Of a DNA stretch of 64,000 nucleotides, positions 13,501 through 23,036 are shown one piece after another. A program made the translations under genes and the position numbers. The notes beneath the pieces were generated by a model. It saw only the letters and a program-made list of their open reading frames with translations, searched no databases and was not told the DNA's origin. Origin of the DNA: Cunninghamia lanceolata (lineage: Eukaryota > Streptophyta > Pinopsida > Cupressales > Cupressaceae); NCBI GenBank assembly GCA_027924645.1, contig BSBN01001149.1, forward strand, positions 5,146,001 to 5,210,000. Direction: 5' to 3'. The first letter of the stretch is position 1. Every line of letters begins with the position of its first letter.

Positions 13501-13760
13501 TTAGGCTATATGCAAGTTTATCTTAATGGTTATAAAAACATGGATGAAATGATACAGGAAACTATGGCGGAAGTAGCTAAAAACTTGACCAAGTTCAGAA
13601 CCAGGTTACAGAACACAATCGTCCTTGGGAGTAAAAGTCTTACGGACATCATTACTAAGTATCGGGAATACAAGTTGAAGTTGAAGGTGTGAGAAAAGAT
13701 GGTGGAAGATCAAGCGGTGGAGAGCGTTGAAGACCCTAAGGAAGATCAAGGGGTGGCGAA
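10557..13760 (+). pseudogene. Second long accessory-type reading frame, broken (unknown function)
   Basis: One frame runs from 10557 to 11795 (about 413 codons) with only three internal stops (about 10950, 11247 and 11313), so it was once a single coding region. The N-terminal 400 residues look globular and helical, with an aromatic-rich segment. After frame changes near 11800, 12290 and 12540 comes a Ser/Pro/Glu/Lys-rich stretch. A long helical C-terminus follows (12608-13692, two overlapping frames) rich in Leu, Glu and Lys, probably coiled coil. I do not recognise a named family. Size and layout match the broken frame at 1095-4303, which suggests two members of one element-associated class. 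No flanking LTRs were found here. Confidence 0.5.
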
Positions 13761-13764
13761 TTGA

Positions 13765-15625
13765 ATTTGTTTCTTTATGTTTTCTTTGTTATCTAGCTAT
13801 ACTTTAAAAGACTTTATTTTATAAAAATGGTTGTCTTCAAGAAACCGTTCATCTTTTAAAAAGACAGTTATTATTTTATGATTATAAATATGTAATGGGA
13901 AAACAATGGAACCATCTTTCTGGTTTGGCAAACTTTGTTTTTCTCAATTTAGTTAGATATCCCATATGTTTGTTTTGATTTCAATCTACTTCAATATATA
14001 GAAAAGACGCAGTTGGAATGGTTCAGGCATTTATGATCTTTGTGTTATAGTGTTTGAGCTATCATTCATCTTATGTGAATGCCATATTGTGGTGATCTTT
14101 CTTTATGTTGGAGAATTCAGTTGGTGATTTCATTGTTGTAGATATCTATCTTTGAATGGATATGTTGTGACAATTATAATTCAAAATCTTCTCTTTTTCA
14201 ATTGTTATTGTTCGAAGTCTTTGAGCTTCTGTGAGTATTGGTTAGTTTATTTATGTGAAAATCTCCTTTCAAAGCTTTCTGGTTAAAAGCATTTCCTTTT
14301 TTTGCTTTCTGGTTAAAAGGATCATAGATTTTTGATTCATTGAATATCAATAGAAGGTAGCTGCCACCTTGTAAAATAAGCAGAGTTAGTGGTAAAATAC
14401 CATCACTACTGGCTCAACTGTGGTTACATTTGTCATTTGCCTAGGTGAGAGAATATAGAGTTAGATGACAAATCAGTAAACTAACATATGGTAAAGAGTA
14501 TAAAAAAAAGTGATGATGTAATTAAAGTTGTTGTTGCTACCATATAATGTTTTTCTCTCCACATTTATCCATGATAACCACTATAAGACAAGATGGTAAG
14601 AATATTTGTTTTAATTCCATGTTTTCTCTAGTAGTTATGGTTTAAGAAAAATTCACCATGATGAGAGATCCATTCAAAGTAGCATGCTCATTTCAACAAA
14701 TAAAAGGGAAAGCAAACATTTTGGGAGAATCCCAATAGTGATTCATGCCCAAGGGAAAATTAAAAAGACAATGATAATGATAACAACAAAATTTCTCCCT
14801 TTGGTGATCACATAGATGATCACAAGTATGAGATAAAGAAATACAAGGAGTGTACCTTTTGCATAATTTTTCGCCACATTAAGGATGCTTTCTATAAGAA
14901 GAAGGTGAGAGATCTTATAGAAGAAATAAAAGAGCTTTAGTGATTCCAATGAAATCATGATGAATAAGCTAATAACAATGTCCTTATATTACATATTTTT
15001 CATTCGTTTCATACTCATACTTCTTAAGATGAGTTCATCATGGAATCTAATTGCAGTCATCGCATAAGAAAGGATGCTTGTTTGTTTCATAAGCTTAGTG
15101 AAGCTAATGGTGAGGTCTACATAGGTATGGTTTTTCTCTTTCTATTATGAGTAGCAGTCATATTATGCTAGAAGATGACATGATTAGAAATATAGACCAT
15201 ATACTTGGTTTGAATCTTTAAAATAACTTGACAAGGTAATAAAGTTGAATTTTGGAAAGAGAAGATTGGTTTATAAAGTATATGCAATGAATTTTAGGTG
15301 ATTACTCAAGCAAAGATTGATAATGAAGTCAAGGCCTACACTTTTGTTGGATTCAAGGACAATCATTGTCCTCGTGATGCAACTAATTATATTAGAAGTG
15401 TACCCAATTGCACCTATTCTTAAAGCACTCAAATGGTTGATAAATATGTGGAGGAGACACCTAGGTTCCAATTAGATATTATTCCTTTTTTTTCCTACTA
15501 AGACTTCAAAGATTGATGAGGATGGTTCTTGAGATGCCATGAAAACTAATTACACTTTGAAGACTTCATGTTTGTATTCTTCAATATTGCAAACTCCCAA
15601 TATTAGAGGGGATGATAGTCACCTT
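13765..15625. other. AT-rich DNA with one possible eroded two-exon fragment
   Basis: Most of this stretch has no coding signal. A short plus-strand coding-like piece near 15050-15123 ends at a GTATGG donor-like site. Another at about 15299-15423 follows a TTTTAG acceptor-like site and translates without stop for about 40 codons. I do not recognise the protein, and the pieces are too short to call a gene. Confidence 0.3.
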
Positions 15626-15629
15626 GTTG

Positions 15630-15823
15630 AGACATGGACCAGCTAGGACTCAAACCTAGGACCTTCCATTTGCTGCTGGAGTGCTCTACTATTGAGCTAC
15701 TGGCCCCTCTTGGACCAGTCCATCATCGGTCCGGGTGTGGCTTATTTCCAACACCAACACCCCCACTTAAGCAACACCTCTTGTGTGCTTGGGGCTCCTA
15801 GCCTGGGCCTGACTCTGATACCA
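15630..15823 (-). repeat. Composite tRNA-like SINE family repeat, second copy
   Basis: Minus-strand reading shows a body with TGGTATCAGAG, GGCTAGGAGCCCC and TGTTGGAAATAAGCCACA, followed by a tRNA-like module at about 15707-15640. That module has an acceptor-like pairing (GGCCAG with CTGGTC), a D-arm GCTC/GAGC, a T-arm CTAGG/CCTAG and a loop close to TTCGAAT. It shares most of its length with the 7.4-7.8 kb locus. It directly abuts the LTR starting at 15824. Confidence 0.55.
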
Positions 15824-15988
15824 TGTTGGTTTTCTAGATCAGATATATAATTGTTTCTCGTATTGTTCATCATGTTGTTCTGCTATGAATATCTTAATTT
15901 GATCTTGCATATGTATTACGGGAGGAGGCACCTTGGTAGGGTCGCATCACTTCATCCATAACCTCCTGAAGCTGCTATAACATCAACA
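15824..15988 (-). repeat. 3' LTR (165 bp) of the gene-capturing copia element
   Basis: It is nearly identical to 20418-20582 and the same length. On the minus strand a GAGAGGGAG purine tract lies just upstream of it, marking it as the 3' LTR. Confidence 0.85.
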
Positions 15989-16019
15989 CTCCCTCTCAGC
16001 TAGGGAGGAATACTTCCAG

Positions 16020-16310
16020 TTGTATAAGACACATCACCTCATCGTGATGTCAACCACCATGGCTACTCCCACATGTGGAAAACAAATATATCACCTCATC
16101 ATGATATCAACCATCATGGCTACTCCCATGTATGGTAAATGTGTACAAGTGCCCATCACAGAATCACTCAATGTGATGTCATCACCTTATCGTGATGTTC
16201 ACCATAGCTACTCCCAGAGGGTGAAAAACACAAGTACAAGAAAATCATTACGGACTCTCTCACGTGATGTTTTCATGGAGTCACACACATGACATCCACC
16301 ATGGCTCTCC
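16020..16310. repeat. Short repeats with CATCAC...GTGATG inverted repeats
   Basis: Three or four diverged copies of a roughly 60-bp unit contain the inverted repeat CATCAC(CTCATC)GTGATG or a variant, followed by CCATGGCTACTCCCA. They lie in the 3' untranslated part of the copia element. A further diverged copy is near 17905-17955. Confidence 0.6.
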
Positions 16311-16314
16311 TAGA

Positions 16315-16970
16315 GGGTGGAATCAAGGGATTTCACCTCAAACTTCTCTTACGGAGAAGAACTCATTATCAAGGGATTTCACCTCGGACTTCTCTTACGG
16401 AGAAGAACTCCTTATCAAGGGATTTTACCTTGAACTTCTCTCACAGAGAAGAACTCATTATCAAGGGATTTCACCTCGGACTTTTCTCACGAAGAAGAAC
16501 TCCTTATCAAGGGATTTCACCTCGAACTTCTCTCACAGAGATGAACTCATTATCAAGGGATTTCACCTCGAACTTCTCTCACAGAGAACTCGTTATCAAG
16601 GGATTTCACCTCAAACTTCTCTCACAGAGAAGAACTCATTATCAAGGGATTCAACCTTGAACTTCTCTCACAGAGAAGAACTCGTTATCAAGGAATTTCA
16701 CCTCGAACTTCTCTCACAGAGAAGAACTCCTTATCAAGGGATTTCACCTCGAACTTCTCTCACAAAGAAGAACTCATTATCAAGGGATTTCACCTCGAAC
16801 TTCTCTCACAGAGAGAAATGCATTAACAAGGGCTTGCACCTCAAATCCCTCTCACAGAGAGAAATGCATTAACAAGGGCTTGCACCTCAAATCCCTCTCA
16901 CAGAGAGAAATGCATTAACAAGGGCTTGCACCTCAAATCTCTCTCACAGAGAGAAATGCATTATAGTACA
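16315..16970. repeat. 46-bp tandem array, 14 units, most with a hairpin
   Basis: Unit starts (TCAAGGGA or ACAAGGGC) fall at 16323, 16369, 16415, 16461, 16507, 16553, 16596, 16642, 16688, 16734, 16780, 16826, 16872 and 16918. All steps are 46 bp except one of 43. Most units contain TTCTCTCACAGAGAA or CTCTCACAGAGAG, each a short perfect hairpin. Because 46 is not a multiple of three, long open frames here cycle through all three readings of the repeat and should not be taken as protein. The array lies between RNase H and the 3' LTR. Confidence 0.85.
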
Positions 16971-17034
16971 TCTCAAGAAGTCACTGATACTGAGACTCCC
17001 TCTCAGCAAGGGCTTCATTCTCCACAACTCCAAG

Positions 17035-17850
17035 CTAGTTTTGAAAATGCACAAACTTCACTTTGGCAAGATGCTTGGTGAGAATGTCTGTCATTTGCTC
17101 ATCAATGCTAATGTATTTCAGCTGGATTGCTTTCCTCAATACCATATCTCTAATATAGTGGTATTTGATCTCAACATGTTTAGTTCTGTCATGAAACACT
17201 AGATTGATAGAAAGCTTCACACAACTTTGATTATCACAATGGATGACAATTGGCTCCAATGATTGTCCAAACAATCCTGTAAGGAGCTTCCAAAGCCACA
17301 CTACTTCTTGAGCTGCCACACAAGCTGCAATATACTTGACCTCTGCGGTGCTTAGTGCTATTGAAGACTGCTTCCTGCTACACCAGGATATCATCGCATA
17401 CCCCAAACTAAAGCAATATCCGGAGGTGCTCTTTTGATCAGTGACACACCCTGCCTAATCAGAATCAGTATATCCATGCAGCTCCAAATCCACACTTGAA
17501 GAATATCTCAAGCCATACCCAATTGTGCCACGCAAGTATCTCAGGATATGCTTCGCTGCAATCTAGATGTATTTGCCTTGGTTCACACATGAACTAAGTG
17601 CACTCACTGCATAGAAAATATCTGGTCTAGTATTGACTAGATACATCAATGATCCAATCAATTGTATGTACATAGTAGGATCCACCAGATCTGAACTAGC
17701 TGCAGCCTCTTTTAACTTCAGCAAATTTATCTCCATAGGTGTAGACATGGATTTGCAATCCATCATACCAAATCTCTTCAGAATGTCAATGGATGTATTA
17801 TTTTCTCTAGTGCTAGAACCATTCGACCATGAAATCTGTAACCTCCCTAA
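17035..17850 (-). pseudogene. Ty1/copia reverse transcriptase C-terminus and RNase H
   Basis: Minus-strand translation gives the end of copia RT (ILKRFGM, CKSMSTPME, GSLMYL, TRPDI) and then RNase H (LRYLRGT, GYTDSD, STSGYCF, SWCSRKQSSIALSTAE, CDNQS, HIRD-like and DILTK). Order and spacing match the family. At least two stops are present: one after GKYI near 17562 and one after GYTDSD near 17457, where the family has Trp. The frame ends after the usual C-terminus near 17035. The catalytic core of RT is absent because sequence upstream of about 17850 is unrelated. Confidence 0.85.
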
Positions 17851-18080
17851 GCTACAAACATTAACACACCCTCTTAGCTAGGGAGGTATCCTTCCAGATA
17901 TCCATGTCACAGGGTCTCTCAACATGATGTCCACCATGGCTACTCCCAAAGGGTGGAAAGAAACACATCTCCGTCTCAGAGATGGACAAGGGCTTTCACC
18001 TCAAATTTCTCTGTCTCAGAAAAAATGCATTAACAAGGAATCTTCATCATGATTTGACTCCCTCTGAAGCTCCAAGTACT
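17846..18080 (-). other. Internal second purine tract, LTR-edge and 3' UTR remnant
   Basis: The stretch 17846-17955 resembles 15963-16075: a short piece of LTR edge ending in TTAACA, then CTCTTAGCTAGGGAGG and a CCATGGCTACTCCCA repeat. It is followed by one degenerate hairpin unit of the 46-bp type near 18000. This is a partial extra copy of the element's own 3' end, embedded between the RT fragment and the captured genes. Confidence 0.6.
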
Positions 18081-18280
18081 AGCATCAACCTCTTGACCTC
18101 CTCATCCAAGGTTGCCTCTGTTGGTTTGTCAGACTCCCTCTTAGTTGTGAGTCCCAGACTTCACAATCCCTTTCAAGATCCTTACCTTGACTTATCTCTG
18201 TCAAAGATATATTTCTTGCTGATCCATTTGATCCAGTCTCTAATTCTCTTAGAAGATCTACTTGTGACTCCTCTACGAGT

Positions 18281-18530
18281 TCAAACATTTAGGCATACTT
18301 TCTCTAGTTTCAGTGTTGCAGTGAATTTTGCAAGAACCAAGCAAATCCCCCACACAGAAGCAAGATCTTCTAATTGCATCTTTTTGATAAAGTCAAAGGC
18401 TTCCTTGAAGCATCCAGCATTGCTAAGAATGTCAACCTTGTTGCATCTGGAGAGGCCACAGATGACTGGCACGTAACCATCATCGTCGACATGATTGCCC
18501 ACTTCTATTGCAATCATCCTCGCTGCTTCC
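18281..18530 (-). pseudogene. Captured fragment of a pentatricopeptide-repeat (PPR) protein
   Basis: The C-terminal half of the minus-strand frame ending at 18281 reads [20 protein letters not shown] and then ASVWG. This is the hallmark of plant PLS-class PPR proteins, which usually have VDLL..AG...EA...I..M and then P.ASVWG..L.AC. PPR proteins bind organellar RNA (family knowledge). Only about one and a half repeats are present. They are joined directly, in the same frame, to a lectin-kinase fragment, so this is a chimera and not a gene. The exact junction within about 18500-18560 is uncertain. Confidence 0.6.
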
Positions 18531-19236
18531 AAGTCATCAATCAAGTAGTAAAGTTTTAATTCTCCGTTCTCGTCTAATAGGATCCGCCCGGTGAGGGTAT
18601 GAGCTACCAGGTTTACACTAAAATTAAAGTATATATTTGAAGGAGAAGCCCTCACACAGTACATTTGGAATGTCTTATTATCTAACATCTCTAAAATCTT
18701 GGTGAAATAATTTGCAGTCCACTCTCGAGTGTACCAATATGGAACAGTATTGTTATAGACCATCACCATCTACGTCTTTCATGGAGACATGTCCACCTCA
18801 AAAAGGAGAAAAGTCTAATTGCAGGATCTACAGAACTCTTCCATGAATTTAGCTTCATGTGTTTCCACATCGTCATGCCAGGCAACCATGTCTCTTCTGG
18901 ATGAGCTAAACTCTCCCAAACAATCTTAGACTTATTGTGGCCGTGACCCAGCATAATGAAATTACCAGTGTTCGTTATCATTGCCCACGATCCTTTCAGG
19001 CCAATATCAGTTGACCATACTGACCGGCCCTTTCTATCAAACAATCTGAGACAACCGTTGCTCAAAAATTTTAGAACGTCGAGCATGCTTCTAACAGGAT
19101 TCTCTCTATTAGCCACCCAAACTATGGTCTCTGGAGAGATTTGTGCATACTAGATGTCAATGTACCAATTATTAGTTCCTCTCAGACTGAAAAATCCGAA
19201 AGCAAACAACCATATTTCTGGACCTTTGTCTGTATA
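18530..19236 (-). pseudogene. Captured fragment of a G-type lectin S-receptor-like kinase
   Basis: Minus-strand translation from about 19236 gives a B-lectin segment: GFFSLRGTNNWYI, then SPETIVWVANRENPVR, LSNGCLRLFDRKGRSVWST and IVWESLAHPEETWLPGM. It continues after a frame change near 18765 into the S-locus-glycoprotein-like part ([11 protein letters not shown] and [13 protein letters not shown]). The family is membrane receptor kinases with this extracellular order. Breaks include a TAG near 19154, where Trp is expected, and the frame change. There is no transmembrane or kinase part. The piece lies head to tail with the EF-hand fragment upstream. Confidence 0.8.
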
Positions 19237-19255
19237 TACACTTTCTCTTGATTAC

Positions 19256-19670
19256 TCATGCAGAAAGCTCAGAAGACATCATAGTTTTGAATTCAGAGAA
19301 ATCTAACACTCCGTTGTAGTCCGTGTCAAATCTGCGAATCATTTGCTCACATTGTTTTGGATGTTGGGTTTGTGGGATTAATCCCATCGTGGGCATCAAT
19401 TGTTGCAGCTCTTCACAAGAGATGTATCCGTTGTCATTTGATTGATCAAAAATCTTGAATGCTTCCATCAAATTGTCTGACTCGTTTTCTCCTTCATCTT
19501 GTTTGTGGTTGAAGATGAAGTGATATAAATCAACAAACTCATCAAATTGAAGGCTATCACTACAATCATCTTGACTTTTGGTTCTCAATATAAATCTCAA
19601 ATCTTCTTCAACATTATGGTTTGATTTCCAGTGAGTGAAGCCTCCAGTAGAAGCATATCCCCACCATCTA
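19256..19670 (-). pseudogene. Captured C-terminal part of a calmodulin-like EF-hand protein
   Basis: The minus-strand frame 19600-19256 is open for 114 codons and continues in frame upstream to about 19670. It contains two consecutive EF-hand loops, DQSNDNGYISCE and DTDYNGVLDFSE, with correctly spaced Ca2+-binding positions and the usual helix-loop-helix spacing. It ends at what looks like the natural stop (ELSA, then TGA at 19256). Upstream residues fit the preceding EF-hand helix (FDEFVDLYHF). The N-terminal EF-hands are missing. The first codon of the open stretch is TTG and not ATG, so no start is claimed. Plant CMLs are Ca2+ sensors. Confidence 0.75.
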
Positions 19671-19689
19671 CTGCTAATGAAGTGTAATT

Positions 19690-20371
19690 ATGCACTGCAA
19701 TAATCATAGTTCATGCCAAAACTTCAGCGTTGTTGAGGTGGATAACTGGGTGATAATGCTGGCCTTCCCTCGGGATGAGTGGGTGATGACAACAAGAAAC
19801 AAACTCAGCGCTAGCATTTACGCATTTCTACCCACGGAAATGGTGACTGGATTGCCATTCATCATACAGGTGGACTTCATGTTGGTGTCATCAAGAGAGT
19901 ATCAAGTGGGACAATAAATGGAATTAAGGGATTCTCGACTGCATTCCCTCTGCCTTTTGTTCAACCTTTATTTTCCTTGTCAAAAGTGTGGAACAAGCAC
20001 CACCATTTGCGAGAAGCTATTGCTTTGACAAATACCTCCCACTTTGTCGTGTTTTGTATCCTCAGTTAGAAAGCATTCGGCAGGCTATCCAAATCTGCCT
20101 GAAAATAGAAAAAATCATTCTCTGTGAAGACCAAAACATGTACTGCACTCCTACGCAAGCTCGTCGATTACTTCCTGAGTTCAGAGACATATTGCTATAC
20201 TTTGTAGTTCAAAACCAGGGAAAACCCAATACTCTGTGCTCTAATGAAGTGTTTGTAATTCATCTAAGGATGGACAATCTACTCTGCTTGCAATTCTTGG
20301 GAGTGGAATTTGTAACATATGAGTGGTGTGCCCTGTTAAGTTTTCTAAATATGAGTGGTGTGCCCTGTTAA
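19690..20371 (+). pseudogene. Captured fragment of a NO VEIN-like protein
   Basis: The plus strand translates to WVIMLAFP, then SIYAFLPTEMVTGLPFIIQVDF and SSRE. After a frame change near 19898 it continues with IKWDNKWN, GILDCIPSAF and SVEQAPPFARSYCF. Later come LLPEFRDIL and FLGVEFVTYEW. This order matches plant NO VEIN / sacsin-like histidine-kinase-type ATPase proteins as I remember the family. A stop near 19927 replaces a Gln position. The fragment is antisense to the element and to the other three captured pieces, and it ends within about 40 bp of the primer binding site. Confidence 0.7.
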
Positions 20372-20402
20372 GTTTTCCAAATCTGATCAGATTTTTCCTA
20401 AA

Positions 20403-20417
20403 CCTGCTCTAATACCA
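20403..20417 (-). other. Primer binding site of the gene-capturing copia element
   Basis: Minus strand TGGTATTAGAGCAGG directly follows the 5' LTR end. It resembles the initiator tRNA-Met-type site TGGTATCAGAGC used by many plant copia elements. Confidence 0.75.
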
Positions 20418-20582
20418 TGTTGTTTTTCCAGATCAGATATATAATTGTTTCTTGTATTGTTCATCATGTTGTTCTGCTATGAATATCTTAATTTGATCTT
20501 GCATATGTATTATGGGAGGAGGCACCTTGGTAGGGTCGCATCACTTCATCCATAACCTCCCGAAGCTGCTATAACATCAACA
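20418..20582 (-). repeat. 5' LTR (165 bp) of the gene-capturing copia element
   Basis: It pairs with 15824-15988 (about 97% identical by eye) and has TGTTG and CAACA ends. The primer binding site adjoins its inner edge. Confidence 0.85.
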
Positions 20583-20931
20583 CACCTTACTTTTGTCAAG
20601 CATGGAGATCATTTAGCAAATGGAGACATCATACTTAGACGTGAAACTTAGCTCTCATTAATGATTGATTCTCTTCTTTACTCCTTAGCCAAGAGATCTC
20701 AGTTCACAAACTAATCATTGGTGGTATATTGATCTCATCTTTTATTTTGAGAGATTATTTGGATAGCCATATTTTCATAGATGGAGTTTACTTGCTTCAT
20801 CTCAATGTTTAAGGCTACATTTTTTTAGGGGACTTGCATCATTCTTTCACTAGAGTTCATATGTTTGAAGAGCACTTGCTTCATCACCCTATTTGAGATC
20901 ATATGTCACAAGAGAACTCACGACCCTCTAC

Positions 20932-21713
20932 TAACCCGTAAAGAATCTGATTTTTGTACTTCAAGGAAAATTTGGGTATAAGGATAGTCTCTCAGATGTT
21001 GAAAAGTATATTGAATAGTATGGAACATCAAAATGCATGTTTTGGCTAGAGAGAAGATAAAAAACTATGTTTTTGCTCACTATGGCAAAAGTACTAGTTG
21101 CAATAGGCAACAAAAAAAAATTGACGTGGTATAAATGAAATCGTCACCCTATGCAAAGCAACAAATTCGTCACGACAAATTTGTGGCATCCAATGATGTT
21201 CCAATGCTCAATTTTATTTCCTTATGACATGATTTTTAAGACTTTTCAGCTTCCTAGATTGTTGAAATAAACTATGGGGGTGAGATATTTATTCTTAGTT
21301 GATGTACTAACATTCTAGAGGGTTGTGTGTAGAGTTTTCGTACCCAACTCTATAAATTTTTATGGTTGTCACATTAGCAAAGGTGGGGGAAATATTTTGA
21401 GAGTGTTTGAGAGGTTAAATGAGTTGATTTTAATTGTGTAGAAGCTTTGTTTGTATGCCAACAAGGCTAAGACCTCTTTTAAAAGTCATTTGAAGTACAA
21501 AGGTGAGTGTCTGATCACCTTTTAGCTATATTTTTTACTCGAAGTGGGTTTCTCCAAGATATATGGGTCTTCTTTCATGGTGTTTGTGCTCTCTTTGTGT
21601 TTCATTTTCTTGCACATTAGATGCTAAATAATTTCAATTATGTTTGCTCTCCAAAACAAGGATAAATTTGTAAGTTGATGATTAAACATATGGAATATCC
21701 ACCCTAGTTTACA
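20932..21713 (+). repeat. 5' LTR of the 20.9-25.2 kb element
   Basis: It is collinear with 24406-25156. Its inner end is marked by the tRNA-Met-like primer site at 21721-21732. The outer edge is imprecise because of divergence. Confidence 0.65.
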
Positions 21714-21720
21714 AACCAAG

Positions 21721-21732
21721 TGGTATCAAAGC
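21721..21732 (+). other. Primer binding site (tRNA-Met type)
   Basis: TGGTATCAAAGC lies seven bases after the end of the left LTR, the expected place and sequence for initiator tRNA-Met priming. Confidence 0.65.
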
Positions 21733-21889
21733 AAGTTCTTTCTTTGGGGACAGTTGTCCACAACAAGATCAAGTGGAAAACAATTTTTACCTTTGCAAAG
21801 AGACATTGAGTTATATAGGTGGAGAAGAGTTGAGAAGCATGGAATGAAGCAAGATTCCTTAAGATAGGGGTTGACATAGCAAGCTTTTA

Positions 21890-22560
21890 TCAATCCATAG
21901 AGACTAGGATAAGTTTGATGGATGCACTCATGGAGAGGTTGAAGAAAGGCAAGGTTAATTCCAATGGAGAGTCTTCCAAGAGTGAAAAGAGTCTACCAAG
22001 TAATCCTCTATTCAAAGTGAAGGCATATTTAGTCATGCACTCTCTTTGGAGCAAAGGACTTTTGAGGTAAGCAAAGAATGACCTAATTTGGTTTAAGAGT
22101 CTCTTATATTCTATGGCCTTAAATAAACAAGCTCCAATAAGCTCTTCAAAACAATTTGAGCAATGAATTAGAAAACAATTTTACCTTATTTGTCATAAAG
22201 AAGTAGAGTGTGTGGAATATCAATTTTTGAAATAAAAAGATGGAATAAGTGTACAAGAATACACTAGTGAATTTCAAATAAGGGCTACAAATGGGTAAAA
22301 ATGTGCAAGATAATGAAGTCTTATTGAAAGACATAGGCGGCCTTCATAGCCATCTTCATAGGCCTATTTTTCTTTCCAAACTAGTGGGCATTGATGAGGT
22401 ATGTTCACGTGCTCATTCTCTTAAAGTAGATAGTCCTACATCCTCTCCTAAGACAAATGGAGATAAAGCCAAGACTAAGAAGGTAAAATACATAAGATCT
22501 TTAAGGAAATTTGTGTATTGTAATCATTGTGGTAAGGATGGTCATGAAGAGTTTCTTCTA
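21890..22560 (+). pseudogene. Ty3/gypsy-like gag remnant with zinc knuckle
   Basis: A degraded frame shows Gag-like helices and then a Lys-rich linker (22291-22500). A knuckle start CNHCGKDGHEE follows at about 22519, whose final Cys position is not preserved. Several stops precede it. The zinc knuckle leads straight on to the retropepsin segment, as in a Gag-Pro order. Confidence 0.55.
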
Positions 22561-22589
22561 AGGATGATCATTGTGGTAAATTCCATAAC

Positions 22590-23036
22590 TTGCATTCTGA
22601 TAAGACCATCCATAAAAAGGGTAACAAAAACTTCATGCCCTCCATTGGTAAAAATAATGTTGTGGTTAATAAGCATAATAAGATTAAATGCACTTCAAAT
22701 GTAGACTCAAAGTTCTATTGTGCTACTAGAAAAGTCTGTTTGTTGACAAAAGAAGAATTATTTAACATCAAAATTCATATAAATAGTGTTAAGGTTGATG
22801 TATTATTTGATTCATGTTCTCAAACTAACTTTATTGCTAAACTTGGCCTTAAAACTTTTCAACACCTTAAGCCCTATGGTTTGGGTTGGGTTAAAGAAGG
22901 TGCTAATATGACAATTAGTAATCAATGTAAATTGAAGTTTTTAGTTGGTTATAAGTTTGTTGATGAAATAGTGGTCAATATTGCTTATGTGGATATTTGT
23001 GGTGTTGTGTTTCGCAATCCATTTTTGTATGACTAA
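22590..23036 (+). pseudogene. Ty3/gypsy retropepsin remnant, catalytic triplet altered
   Basis: A 148-codon frame contains LFNIKIHINSVKVDVLFD, then SCSQTNFIA, LKPYGLGWV, ISNQCKLKF and VDICGVVFRNPFLYD. This matches the aspartic protease region of a Ty3/gypsy Pol, which cuts the polyprotein. The family active-site triplet D-S/T-G is here D-S-C, so activity is unlikely. The frame stops at 23034, before any RT. Confidence 0.7.

Larger units (their letters stand above)
15824..20582 (-). mobile_element. Ty1/copia-type retrotransposon with captured host-gene fragments
   Basis: Two 165-bp direct repeats (15824-15988 and 20418-20582) differ at about five positions and have TGTTG/CAACA ends. A tRNA-Met-type primer binding site lies directly inside the right repeat (20403-20417) and a purine tract directly inside the left one, so the element runs right to left. 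The interior holds a copia RT C-terminus plus RNase H (17035-17850), a 46-bp tandem array, and fragments of four unrelated plant genes (18281-20371). Gag, protease, integrase and most of RT are missing, so it could move only with help. No matching 5-bp target duplication is seen, which fits later recombination. About 97% LTR identity makes it the youngest-looking LTR pair here. Confidence 0.8.

Noticed and set aside
16264..16872. A 202-codon open frame with a repeated Ser-Arg-Asp-Phe-Thr motif
   Set aside because: It is a by-product of the 46-bp tandem array; all three frames are open there and cycle through the same repeat.
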